Shown here in pieces: positions 35,801-43,831 of a stretch of 64,000 nucleotides of DNA (position 1 is its first letter; each line of letters opens with the position of its first letter). The translations under genes were made by a program, and so were the position numbers. The notes under the pieces are model-generated. The model searched no databases and was not told the origin of the DNA. It saw only the letters and a list, made by a program, of their open reading frames with translations. This DNA is from Flavobacteriales bacterium (GTDB lineage Bacteria; Bacteroidota; Bacteroidia; Flavobacteriales_F; PHOS-HE28): the NCBI GenBank assembly GCA_016713875.1, contig JADJOI010000003.1, positions 1,302,001 through 1,366,000 of the forward strand, in the 5' to 3' direction.

Positions 35801-36509
35801 GGATCTGCAGGCGCAGCCCCGCCGCTACAACACGTCGCCCTTGTGGAGCGGCTTGATGAACAACGGCCGCGCCTACTGCGCCTACACCTACAATGTGGAC
35901 AAACTGATCCCCTGGCGCACCCTCACCGGCCGCCAGCACTTCTACCTGGACCACGACGGCTACATCATGTTCGGCGAGCACCTGCCCACCTACAAGCCTT
36001 CTCCAACGCCACAGGTGTACGGAGACCTGCGCAAGACGGTGAACGATGGAAAGGCCAAGATGCTGAACGTGCTGACCCCCCACGGGAAGTGGCACATTCA
36101 CAGCACGTATGGAGACACCCTGCGCATGCTCACCCTCTCGCGCGGCATGGAGCCCTGCTGGATCAGTGAGGAGGACGCCAAGGCCATCGGGATCAAGGAC
36201 AACGACTGGGTGGAGGTGTACAACGACCACGGCGTGTACTGCACCCGTGCGTGCGTCAGCGCGCGCATACCCCGTGGTGTGTGCATCGTGTACCACAGCC
36301 CGGAGCGCACCTACACCGTGCCCAAATCGCAGATCCGCGGCGGGCGCCGTGCCGGGGGCCACAACAGCTTCACCCGCGTGCATCTCAAACCCAATCTGTT
36401 GGTGGGCGGCTACGGACAGTTCAGCTACCACTTCAACTACTGGGGCCCCGTGGGCGTGAACCGCGACACCCATGTCCTGGTGCGCAAAATGGACAAGGTC
36501 GAATTCTGA
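32883..36509 (+). CDS. narG: Respiratory nitrate reductase alpha subunit
   Basis: A 1208-residue Mo-bisMGD catalytic subunit reducing nitrate to nitrite. The FS0 [4Fe-4S] ligands His33, Cys37, Cys41 and Cys76 are in place ([19 protein letters not shown]). The segment FYDWYCDLP (201-209) carries the Mo-ligating Asp. [18 protein letters not shown] and [12 protein letters not shown] are further NarG motifs. No twin-arginine signal is seen at the N-terminus ([12 protein letters not shown]), so it looks like the cytoplasm-facing type. The Moco genes are just upstream; narHJI follow with short gaps. Confidence 0.97.
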   Translation: MSWIEDIISPKTRQWEEFYRNRWQYDKVVRSTHGVNCTGGCSWNIHVKDGIVVWEMQALDYPLLEEGLPPYEPRGCQRGISYSWYLYSPIRVKYPLMRGALLDLFKAEKEKTKGDPVQAWANLQNDPEKRKRYQRARGKGGFRRVHWDEVLELIASANIHTIKKYGPDRIIGFSPIPAMSMLSYAAGARYLQLMGGVNLSFYDWYCDLPCAYPEIWGEQTDVCESADWYNSKFCVSMGANLGMTRTPDIHFFSESRHNGTKTVVMSPDFSMVAKHADQWIPCHAGSDGAFWMAVTHVILKEWHVDKRTPYFHEYVKRYTDSTLLVELEQTGKGFKPGRMLRADQLAKYKGIANGDWKFLCADEATGELKSPKGTMGYRWDKKQGNWNLKYEDGEDNTTYDPALSFLTKHDEVLQVEFTEFGLDKKAMRGVPVRYVGTHDGRRVPVVTIYDLIMGQYGVGRGLPGEYPASYDDKQQAYTPAWQEIFTGVGRKTVIKFAREWAGTAEATDGKCMVIVGAAINHWFHGNLMYRASIMAQMLTGCNGKNGGGMNHYVGQEKLAPVDSWGTIMAAKDWQAANRLQQAPIWHYINSDQWRYDNNQADYNSLPDDCDPRARRHTADWVVMSVRNGWMPFYPQFNKSNLDIVKEARAAGASSEDEVKSYVVEQLKSKQLLHSVVDPDDPVNFPRNWFIWRGNALMSSAKGHEYMLNHYLGTHHNDIADEVAGPMVEDIVYRESAPSGKMDLVVDINFRMDTSALYSDIVLPTASWYEKADLNSTDLHSFIHPLSEAVAPVWEAKTDWQIFQAIAKKVSALAKHYLPTPVTDLVNVPLQHDSADEVTQPTMKDWAKGECEPIPGKTMHKMVLVERDYTKVYDKYVSLGERLLTSTLGAHGNSFMADDVYKEMLEDKRHLYKYNGKHLPSVREDVEACNAVLSLSTLTNGKLNLRAYKNMEVKSGLALADLGEGSADVRIDYKDLQAQPRRYNTSPLWSGLMNNGRAYCAYTYNVDKLIPWRTLTGRQHFYLDHDGYIMFGEHLPTYKPSPTPQVYGDLRKTVNDGKAKMLNVLTPHGKWHIHSTYGDTLRMLTLSRGMEPCWISEEDAKAIGIKDNDWVEVYNDHGVYCTRACVSARIPRGVCIVYHSPERTYTVPKSQIRGGRRAGGHNSFTRVHLKPNLLVGGYGQFSYHFNYWGPVGVNRDTHVLVRKMDKVEF

Positions 36510-36530
36510 TAACCCGCAAACACTACGACG

Positions 36531-38024
36531 ATGAACGTCAGATCACAGGTATCCATGGTGTTCCACCTCGATAAGTGCATCGGGTGCCACACCTGTTCCG
36601 TCGCCTGCAAGAACATCTGGACCGACCGCAGAGGCGCAGAATACATGTGGTGGAACAACGTGGAGACCAAACCCGGCACGGGTTATCCCACCAAATGGGA
36701 GAACCAGGACATTTATCAAGGCGGCTGGGTGAAGGATGGCAACAGCGTTTCGCTGCGTGGCGCCGGCAAGCTCAAGGGCCTCAAGAACATCTTCCACAAC
36801 CCGGCCATGCCGGTGCTGGAGGACTACTACGAGCCTTGGACCTACAAGTACAGCGACCTCTTCACCGCGCCCGAAGGCGACGACCAGCCCACCGCGCGCG
36901 CCGTTTCGCTGGTGACCGGTGAGCCCATGGACGTGCAGGCCGGCCCGAACTGGGACGATGACATGGGCGGATCGCCCGACTACGCCCGGCAGGACGTGAA
37001 CTTCAAGGACCTGAGCCCCGCCGAGCAGGAGAGCCTGTTCCAGTTGGAGCGCATGACCTTCCACTACCTGCCGCGCATCTGCAACCACTGCCTCAACCCG
37101 GCCTGCGTGGGCAGCTGCCCTTCGGGCGCCCTTTACAAGCGCGGCGAGGACGGCGTGGTGCTGATCAACCAGGAGCGTTGCCGCGCCTGGCGCATGTGCG
37201 TGACCGCCTGCCCCTACAAGAAGAGCTACTACAACTGGAACACCGGCAAGAGCGAGAAGTGCATCCTGTGCTATCCCCGCCTGGAAAGCGGACAGGCGCC
37301 TGCCTGCATGCACAGCTGCGTGGGCCGCATCCGCTACCTCGGCGTGATGCTCTACGATGCCGACCGCATTCACGAGGTCGCCAGCGCCGACGAGAAGAAC
37401 CTGTTGGACCTGCAACTGGGCATGTACCTGGACCCCTTCGATGAGAACGTGATGGCCGCCGCGCGCGCCAACGGCGTGGCCGAGAGCACCCTCCGCGCCG
37501 CGCAGCTCAGCCCGGTGTACAAGTTCGTGAAGGAGTGGGGCATCGCGCTGCCGCTGCACCCGGAGTTCCGCACCATCCCTAACCTGTTCTACGTGCCGCC
37601 CATGCTGCCCGCCATGGCCAGCGTGGACGCCGACGGCGTGTACGACAGCACCACCAAGAGCCTCTGGGGCGGTGTGGAGACCGCACGTCTTCCGATGAAA
37701 TACCTCGCCAGCCTCTTCACCGCAGGCGATGAGGAGAAAGTGCGCAACGTGCTGCGCAAGCTGCTCGCCGTGAAGATCCACCGCCGCGATGCCACCGTGG
37801 GCGACCTGCCCAAGGAGGAAGTGGAAGAAGCGCTGAGCAACGGCCGCACGAGCGGCTCAGAGGCCGATGCCATCTTCCGCCTCACCAGCCTGGCCACCTT
37901 CAACGAGCGCTTCGTGATCCCGCCCGCGCACCGCGAGGAGAGCATCGAGATGATGGAGGCCACCGCCGATGCCAAGGGCGAGACCGGCTTCGGCTTCAAA
38001 ATGCGCCCGGCACGCGGCATCTGA
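36531..38024 (+). CDS. narH: Respiratory nitrate reductase beta subunit
   Basis: A 497-residue electron-transfer subunit linking NarI to NarG. It carries four Cys groups: CIGCHTCSVAC, CNHCLNPACVGSCP, CRAWRMCVTACP (Trp in the second position marks the [3Fe-4S] cluster) and CILCYPRLESGQAPAC. Length and motifs match NarH. It starts 21 bp after narG and is followed 3 bp later by narJ. Confidence 0.97.
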   Translation: MNVRSQVSMVFHLDKCIGCHTCSVACKNIWTDRRGAEYMWWNNVETKPGTGYPTKWENQDIYQGGWVKDGNSVSLRGAGKLKGLKNIFHNPAMPVLEDYYEPWTYKYSDLFTAPEGDDQPTARAVSLVTGEPMDVQAGPNWDDDMGGSPDYARQDVNFKDLSPAEQESLFQLERMTFHYLPRICNHCLNPACVGSCPSGALYKRGEDGVVLINQERCRAWRMCVTACPYKKSYYNWNTGKSEKCILCYPRLESGQAPACMHSCVGRIRYLGVMLYDADRIHEVASADEKNLLDLQLGMYLDPFDENVMAAARANGVAESTLRAAQLSPVYKFVKEWGIALPLHPEFRTIPNLFYVPPMLPAMASVDADGVYDSTTKSLWGGVETARLPMKYLASLFTAGDEEKVRNVLRKLLAVKIHRRDATVGDLPKEEVEEALSNGRTSGSEADAIFRLTSLATFNERFVIPPAHREESIEMMEATADAKGETGFGFKMRPARGI

Positions 38025-38027
38025 GCC

Positions 38028-38714
38028 ATGGACGACCTGGCCAAATACAAGCTCTTCGCCCCGCTGGTGGCCTACCCCGGTGCGGACCTGCACAAGGCCG
38101 TGGACGCCTGTTGCGTCATGCTGCGCCATTATTGCCCGGCAGCTGAGAACACCTTGGAGCCTTTCGCCCAATGGGTGGCAGCCACACCGCTGCACGACCA
38201 AGAGGAGGTGTACACCCGCACCTTTCACATACAGGCCATCTGCTACTTGGACCTTGGCTTCGTGATCTTCGGCGAAGACTATAAGCGCGGCGAGTTCCTG
38301 GTGAACATGAAGCGCGAGCAGGCGCAGGCCGGCAACGAATGCGGCGACGAACTGCCCGACAACCTGGTGAACGTGCTGAACCTGCTGCCCCTGCTGAAGG
38401 ACCGGCAGCTGGTGAACGACCTATGCGGCCGTGTGATGATCCCCGCCCTGCGCAAGATGCTCGTGGAGTTCGAGAGCTCGCGCATGGCGCTGCGCGAGCG
38501 AATGCTGGAGCGCAAGCACAACGCCATCATCCTGCAGGGACGGCCTGACCAGAACGTGTACGCCAACGTGCTGCAGGCCCTGCTGCAGCTCTTGCTCGTC
38601 GAATTCGAGGAGAAGACGGTGCAGGGACCCTCCATGTCCCAGGCCTTCCTCTCCGGCGCCGCCTCCTGCGGCACCTGCGCCACCCATACACAACCCCAGC
38701 AAAAATCCGCCTGA
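38028..38714 (+). CDS. narJ: Nitrate reductase assembly chaperone
   Basis: A 228-residue TorD/NarJ family chaperone that guides Mo-cofactor insertion into NarG before membrane docking. Helical throughout, with the NarJ-like tract YTRTFHIQAICYLDLGFVIFGEDYKRG. The C-terminus has a short Cys motif CGTC. It lies between narH and narI with 3-bp gaps, as in typical nar operons. Confidence 0.9.
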   Translation: MDDLAKYKLFAPLVAYPGADLHKAVDACCVMLRHYCPAAENTLEPFAQWVAATPLHDQEEVYTRTFHIQAICYLDLGFVIFGEDYKRGEFLVNMKREQAQAGNECGDELPDNLVNVLNLLPLLKDRQLVNDLCGRVMIPALRKMLVEFESSRMALRERMLERKHNAIILQGRPDQNVYANVLQALLQLLLVEFEEKTVQGPSMSQAFLSGAASCGTCATHTQPQQKSA

Positions 38715-38717
38715 GCC

Positions 38718-39680
38718 ATGCTTTTGCTTCAAATGGACCCTTCAAAGGACCTCGTGACCTTGGTCGTGCTCTTCCTCGTGGCCCTCTTCCTGATCTTCGG
38801 GCTGCCCATCATCCTGCGCGCGAGGCGCATGGCCGCTGAACTGGGACCCATGGTGGGCGAACAGCCCACCAACTATCCGCAAGTCTTCTTCATCATGCTC
38901 GGCGTGGCCATCGCCGTCACCTACGGCCTGAAGACGGGCTGGGAAGGGAACATTCCCGTGCTCAACACGTTCAGCTTCCTGGTCCTGCCCTACCTGGCAC
39001 TGATCATCTTCCTCATCGGCTCCATTTACCGCTACACCAACCGAGGCTTCCAGGTGTCGTCGCTCTCCAGCAATTTCCTGGAGCGCAAGAAGCTCTTCTG
39101 GGGCAGCCAGCCCTTCCACTACGGCTTGCTCTTCCTCTTCTTCGGGCACCTCATCGCCTTCCTTTTCCCGGCTTCGGTGATCGCCTGGAACGGATCACCA
39201 GTACGGCTCATGATCCTGGAGATGTCCGCTTTCGCCTTCGGGCTGTCCGCCCTGCTGGGCCTGGTGCTGCTAATGCGTCGCCGCTTCAGCAGCCGCCGCG
39301 TGCTGATGGTGACCAATAAGATGGACATGCTGGTGTACGTCGTGCTGGTGACGCAGATCATCACCGGTCTGGCCGTGGCCTACTTCGACCGCTGGGGCTC
39401 CTCTTGGTTCGCTTCCGCCCTCACGCCGTACCTACGCTCGCTCTTCGCCCTTAATCCCGACATCGCGGCGGTGAGCGCCATGCCTTGGACCGTGAAGATC
39501 CACATCTTCTCGGCCTATTTCATCATCGCCATCATCCCCTTCACGCGCTTCATGCACTTCCTGGTGGCACCCATCGACTACATCTGGCGCGGCTACCAGC
39601 TGGTGATCTGGAACTGGAACCGACGCCACATCCGCAACGCGCAGGCCTGGCACATGGGCCACCGCGCGCGCAACCACTGA
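38718..39680 (+). CDS. narI: Respiratory nitrate reductase gamma subunit
   Basis: A 320-residue diheme cytochrome b that oxidises quinol. The heme ligands appear as His pairs: FHYGLLFLFFGH in the first core helix and VKIHIFSAYF...FMHFL near the C-terminus. At 320 residues it is about 95 longer than E. coli NarI; the extra part is an N-terminal region with one or two more membrane helices (LVTLVVLFLVALFLIFGLP). It is the last gene of the nar operon, before a strong hairpin. Confidence 0.93.
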   Translation: MLLLQMDPSKDLVTLVVLFLVALFLIFGLPIILRARRMAAELGPMVGEQPTNYPQVFFIMLGVAIAVTYGLKTGWEGNIPVLNTFSFLVLPYLALIIFLIGSIYRYTNRGFQVSSLSSNFLERKKLFWGSQPFHYGLLFLFFGHLIAFLFPASVIAWNGSPVRLMILEMSAFAFGLSALLGLVLLMRRRFSSRRVLMVTNKMDMLVYVVLVTQIITGLAVAYFDRWGSSWFASALTPYLRSLFALNPDIAAVSAMPWTVKIHIFSAYFIIAIIPFTRFMHFLVAPIDYIWRGYQLVIWNWNRRHIRNAQAWHMGHRARNH

Positions 39681-39712
39681 GCACCGCGCCGCCGGATCAG
39701 CGGCCAGCCCGT

Positions 39713-39746
39713 CAGAGGCCGCCTTCGTGTGCGAAGGCGGCCTCTG
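39713..39746 (+). terminator. Terminator hairpin after narI
   Basis: A perfect 15-bp stem (CAGAGGCCGCCTTCG and its complement) around a TGTG loop, 32 bp after the narI stop. No T-run follows, but its strength and position suit the end of the nar transcript. Confidence 0.75.
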
Positions 39747-39850
39747 GCTTCCTCCGCACCTGCGCGGCTTCGCCCCCGGCATGCGACGCACATCGCCGAA
39801 ATGGAGCACTGGATAAGGGACCTTTGCAGCGACGACAACACGGCCATCGC

Positions 39851-40252
39851 ATGAACACCACCACGAGCTACTTCATGTCCCGCCATGTGGCCGATACCGA
39901 CATGGCCGCTCTGAAGGATCGCATCACCGGCGCGCTGGCCAAGGAGGGCTTCGGCGTGCTCACCGAGATCGACGTCCGGGCCACCATGAAGAAGAAGCTG
40001 GAAAAGGACGTGGAACCTCACCTGATCCTGGGCGCCTGCAACCCACATTTCGCCTTTGAGGTGCTCGGCATCGATCCGCATATCAGCACCATGCTGCCCT
40101 GCAACGTCACGCTGCGCCAGTTGCCCGATGGGAGCCACGAGGTGGCCGCGATCGACCCCGTAGCCGCCATGGGCGCGATGGGCAACCCCGCTATCGCACA
40201 GGTGGCCGCACGCGTGCGCGAGGCCCTGCAGCGCGTGATCGACAGCATGTGA
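39851..40252 (+). CDS. DUF302 family protein
   Basis: A 133-residue soluble protein of the DUF302 fold, with KEGFGVLTEIDVRATMKKKL, LGACNPHFAFEVL and LPCNVTLRQLPDG. The conserved Cys in both CNP and LPCN could bind a metal or redox ligand; function is unknown. DUF302 proteins often occur near respiratory genes. The ATG at 39851 is the family start. Confidence 0.85.
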   Translation: MNTTTSYFMSRHVADTDMAALKDRITGALAKEGFGVLTEIDVRATMKKKLEKDVEPHLILGACNPHFAFEVLGIDPHISTMLPCNVTLRQLPDGSHEVAAIDPVAAMGAMGNPAIAQVAARVREALQRVIDSM

Positions 40253-40435
40253 TGGTCTGAAGTGCCTGGCGAGGATCATGGAAGAGCCGATATCGAACCG
40301 CATGCGTGAAGCGATCCTCCAGCGGCTCCATGAGCGGCCTCGGTGTTTTCCGCTCCGCGCTCCTCTCGACCCCTCAGCGCAAGCTGTCCTTACCCCCCCC
40401 TGCCATATCACGCCAACCGAGATCGCCACAAGCAC

Positions 40436-40891
40436 ATGAGCACGCACAGCTACAACGTTTCCGTGACTTGGGAACAGGGACGCCAAGGCCGCCTCACCTC
40501 GCCGGAGATCCCCGGCTCGCTCGAAGTGGTCACCCCGCCGCAATTCCCTGGTGGCGTGCCGGAGAAATGATCGCCTGAGCACCTCTATACCGCCTCCGCC
40601 GTCTCCTGCTTCATGACCACCTTCCTGGCCATCGCCGAGTACTCCAAGTTCAACTTCTTGGGATTGCGCGCTGATGCGGAAGGCATCCTGGACAAGGAGG
40701 AGGGCAAGTTCCGTATGACCGCCATCGTGCTCAAGCCCGTGCCGCGCATTGGCGATGAACAGGAACGCGAGAAGGGCCTGCGGATCCTGGAGAAAGCCAA
40801 AGCCGCCTGCTTGATCTCGAATTCCACGCACACCAGCGTGACCATGGAGCCCGTCGTACAGGTCGTGGGGGAACAGGGAGGGAGGATGTGA
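40436..40891 (+). pseudogene. OsmC family protein interrupted by an in-frame TGA
   Basis: A single frame encodes an OsmC/Ohr-like protein of about 151 codons, with one TGA at 40568-40570. Before it: MSTHSYNVSVTWEQGRQG and TPPQFPGGVPEK. After it: SPEHLYTASAVSCFMTTF. Homologues read ...W-SPEHL, so TGG (Trp) has become TGA. The catalytic Cys (SCFMTTF) and later CLISNS are kept. OsmC proteins reduce organic peroxides. The TGA replaces Trp, not Cys, so selenocysteine recoding is unlikely. It may be a real mutation or a consensus error. Confidence 0.8.
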
Positions 40892-41002
40892 GGCTGGACC
40901 TCGATGCAGGTCGCGAGGCCAGCACGGCATCGGAGCGATTCCGCAATCCGATCACCGTGCGCGCAGGAGGGCGCCGATCGGTGCGCGCGGCGCGGTGCAC
41001 GG

Positions 41003-41045
41003 GCATGCGGAGGATGCTGGCAACGAACCGCTGCCTCCGGCATGC
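41003..41045. terminator. Hairpin between convergent osmC and tryptophanase genes
   Basis: GCATGCGGAGG (41003-41013) pairs with CCTCCGGCATGC (41034-41045) with one bulge around a 20-base loop. It lies 7 bp beyond the tryptophanase stop and could end both convergent transcripts. Confidence 0.45.
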
Positions 41046-41052
41046 GGGACTT

Positions 41053-42426
41053 CTAGAGCGGCTCGAAATGCGCCGTGAAATGCCGGAGGAACTTCGGTTC
41101 CTTGATGATGCGATAGCCGCGAACCTTTTCCCGCGTGCGCATGATCTCCTCGAAGGTCTCGGCCACGTACTCCATGTGGCTTTGGGTGTATACGCGGCGC
41201 GGGATGGCGAGGCGCACGAGCTCCATGGGTGAGGGTTTCAGCGAGCCATCGGGCAGGTAGGTGCCGAACATGACGGAGCCGATCTCCACGCTGCGGATGC
41301 CGCCCAGCTTGTACAGCTCGCACACGAGGGCCTGGCCGGGGTACTGCGGCGGCGGGATGTGCGGATAGAGGGCCTTGGCATCGATGTACACCGCGTGGCC
41401 GCCGATGGGGCGCATGAGAGGTACGCCCAGCGCATGCAGCTTCTCGCCCACGAATGTGGTGCTGCGAATGCGGTAGTCGAGGTAGTGTGGATCGAACACT
41501 TCTTCAAGACCGGTGGCGATGGCCTCCATGTCGCGGCCGCTGAGCCCGCCGTAGGTGGTGAAGCCCTCGGTGATGATCAGCAGGTTGGTGCAGGCCTCCG
41601 CCAGCGCGCCGTCGCGCAGGGCGAGGAAGCCGCCCATGTTCACCAGTGCGTCCTTCTTCGCGCTCATCACCGCGCCATCGGCCAGGGAGAACATGCGCTG
41701 CGCGATGTGGTGGTAGGCGAGGCCTTCCATGCCTTCCTCGCGATGCTTCACGAACCAGCTGTTCTCGGCGATCCGGCAGCAGTCGAGCAGGAAGAGCGCG
41801 CCGTGCTTGCGACAGGCCGCTGCGACCTCCACCGCATTGCGCATGCTCACCGGCTGGCCGCCCCCACTGTTGTTCGTCACGGTGAGGATCACCGCGCCGA
41901 TGTGGTCCTTGTGCTGATCCAACAACGCTTCCAGCGCGGCCACGTCCATGTTGCCCTTGAAGGGATGTTCCCGCGCGGGGTCCCTGCCCTCGGCGATGGG
42001 GATGTCTATCGCGGTGGCACCGGTGAACTCGATGTTGGCGCGCGTGGTATCGAAGTGCGTGTTGCTGATGAAGACCTTGCCCGGCCCGCCGAGGTGGCCA
42101 TAGATGATGCGCTCCGCGGCGCGGCCCTGGTGCGTGGGCAGCACGTGGTCCATGCCGGTGAGTTCCTGCACGGCCTGCTGCATGCGCTCCCACGAGCGGG
42201 AGCCCGCGTACGCCTCGTCGCCCTCCATCACGCCGGCCCATTGGTGCGCGCTCATGGCGCTGGTGCCGCTGTCGGTCATCAGGTCGATGATCACGTCGCG
42301 CGAGCGCAGCAGGAAGGGGTTGTAGTGCGCTGCCCTCAGCTGCTCCACGCGCTCCGCTTCCGTACTGATGCCGATGGGCTCGACGCTCTTGATGCGGAAG
42401 GGCTCGATGATGGTGCGGTGTTTCAT
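41053..42426 (-). CDS. tnaA: Tryptophanase
   Basis: A 457-residue PLP enzyme of the tryptophanase/tyrosine phenol-lyase family, splitting L-tryptophan to indole, pyruvate and ammonia. Motifs are LMTDSGTSAMS, PTHQGRAAERI, the Schiff-base Lys in SAKKDALVNMGG, and SVEIGSVMFGTY. The Glu-Ile-Gly form of this last motif is typical of tryptophanases, in contrast to Glu-Arg-Gly in the neighbour. The start overlaps the upstream gene's stop (ATGA). Confidence 0.9.
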   Translation of the reverse strand: MKHRTIIEPFRIKSVEPIGISTEAERVEQLRAAHYNPFLLRSRDVIIDLMTDSGTSAMSAHQWAGVMEGDEAYAGSRSWERMQQAVQELTGMDHVLPTHQGRAAERIIYGHLGGPGKVFISNTHFDTTRANIEFTGATAIDIPIAEGRDPAREHPFKGNMDVAALEALLDQHKDHIGAVILTVTNNSGGGQPVSMRNAVEVAAACRKHGALFLLDCCRIAENSWFVKHREEGMEGLAYHHIAQRMFSLADGAVMSAKKDALVNMGGFLALRDGALAEACTNLLIITEGFTTYGGLSGRDMEAIATGLEEVFDPHYLDYRIRSTTFVGEKLHALGVPLMRPIGGHAVYIDAKALYPHIPPPQYPGQALVCELYKLGGIRSVEIGSVMFGTYLPDGSLKPSPMELVRLAIPRRVYTQSHMEYVAETFEEIMRTREKVRGYRIIKEPKFLRHFTAHFEPL

Positions 42427-43829
42427 GCGGGCAACGGCTCGAACCGCGCTTGGAAGAAGCGCAAGTACTTCGGCTCGTAGGTCATCTTCAAGCCGGTGAT
42501 GTTGCTGCGGCGTTCGTACACGCGTTGCACGCTTTCGGCCACAACGTCCATATGGGCCTGGGTGTACACGCGGCGGGGGATGGTGAGCCGCACCAGTTCC
42601 AGTTCGGGGTAGCAGTGATCGCCGGTGGTCTTGTCGCGGCCAGCGCTGACGATGCCGCGCTCCATGGCGCGCACACCGCTGTCGACATAAAGCTCGGCGG
42701 CGAGGGCCTGCGCAGGGAAGGCGGTCTGCGGTAAGTGTGGCAGGAAGGCCTTCGCATCGAGGAAGATGCCATGCGTGCCTACGGGCCGTACAATGGGGAT
42801 GCCCATGTCGATGAGCTTCTGTCCGAGGTAGAACACCTGTCCCACCCGCGCACGGATGTGGTCGTCCTGCACGCTCTCTTCGATGCCGATGGCCATGGCC
42901 TCCATGTCGCGACCGGCAAGGCCACCATAGGTGTGCAGGCCCTCATAGATCACCACCAGGTTGCGCGCCTCCTCGAACACGTCCCACTCGTTCGTGGCCA
43001 TGAAGCCGCCGATGTTCACCAGCGCGTCCTTCTTCGCGCTCATGGTGGCGCCGTCGGTGAGCGAGCAGATCTCCAGCACGAGCTCCGCCACGCTGCGGCC
43101 GCCCTGCCCCTCCTCCAGCTGCTGGATCATGTAGGCGTTCTCGGCCACGCGCGTCATGTCGTGGATGATGCGGATGCCGTGCCTGCTCGTCAGTTCGCGC
43201 AGTGCCTTCAAGTTGGCGAGCGAGATGGGCTGCCCGCCGGCCATGTTCACCGTGGTGGCGATGGAGACATAGGGGATCTTTGTCGCGCCGTGTTCGTCGA
43301 TGACGCGCTGCAGCTTGGCGAGGTCCACGTTGCCCTTGAAGGGGAAGTCGCTCTTCGGGTCGTGGGCCTCGTCCACGATGATGTCCACGAAGCTGCCGCC
43401 CGCCAGTTCCTGGTGGAGCTTGGTGGTGGTGAAGTACATGTTGCCGGGCACGATGTCGCCGGGCTTGATGAGGATCTGTGAGAGGATGTTCTCCGCACCG
43501 CGCCCCTGGTGGGTGGGGATGAGGTACTTGTAGCCGTAGTACTTGCGCACGGACTCCTCCAGGTGGTAGTAGTTGCGGCTGCCGGCGTACGCTTCATCAC
43601 CCAGCATGAGCCCGGCCCACTGGCGGTCGCTCATGGCGCTTGTGCCGCTGTCCGTGAGCAGGTCGATGTAGACCAGCTCGGAGGGTAGCAGGAAGGTGTT
43701 ATGACCCGCTTCTTCGATCGCCTTCACGCGCTGTTCACGCGTGGTCATGAAAAGCGGTTCGACCATCTTGATCTTGAAGGGCTCCGCCCAGGATGTCTTG
43801 CGCATCGTGTATCGTTCGTGTTCGGTCAT
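42423..43829 (-). CDS. tpl: Tyrosine phenol-lyase
   Basis: A 468-residue PLP beta-lyase that splits L-tyrosine to phenol, pyruvate and ammonia. It follows TPL closely: LLTDSGTSAMSDRQWAG, PTHQGRGAENILSQ, VNMAGGQPISLANL, Lys in SAKKDALVNIGG, and AMERGIVSAGRD, whose Arg is the TPL form. The ATG at 43829 lies 2 bp past the upstream stop; ATG 43805 is an alternative nearer the family start. A tyrosine-specific function is likely but rests on a few residues. Confidence 0.85.
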   Translation of the reverse strand: MTEHERYTMRKTSWAEPFKIKMVEPLFMTTREQRVKAIEEAGHNTFLLPSELVYIDLLTDSGTSAMSDRQWAGLMLGDEAYAGSRNYYHLEESVRKYYGYKYLIPTHQGRGAENILSQILIKPGDIVPGNMYFTTTKLHQELAGGSFVDIIVDEAHDPKSDFPFKGNVDLAKLQRVIDEHGATKIPYVSIATTVNMAGGQPISLANLKALRELTSRHGIRIIHDMTRVAENAYMIQQLEEGQGGRSVAELVLEICSLTDGATMSAKKDALVNIGGFMATNEWDVFEEARNLVVIYEGLHTYGGLAGRDMEAMAIGIEESVQDDHIRARVGQVFYLGQKLIDMGIPIVRPVGTHGIFLDAKAFLPHLPQTAFPAQALAAELYVDSGVRAMERGIVSAGRDKTTGDHCYPELELVRLTIPRRVYTQAHMDVVAESVQRVYERRSNITGLKMTYEPKYLRFFQARFEPLPA

Positions 43830-43831
43830 TC

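Noticed and set aside
32805..36473. 1222-residue open frame on the minus strand
   Set aside because: Exact antisense of narG. GC-rich codon bias leaves the opposite frame open; the translation is Val/His/Ala-rich and matches no protein pattern.
40436..40891. Selenocysteine recoding of the internal TGA in osmC
   Set aside because: The TGA stands at a Trp position, not the catalytic Cys, and no SECIS-like hairpin was seen directly after it.
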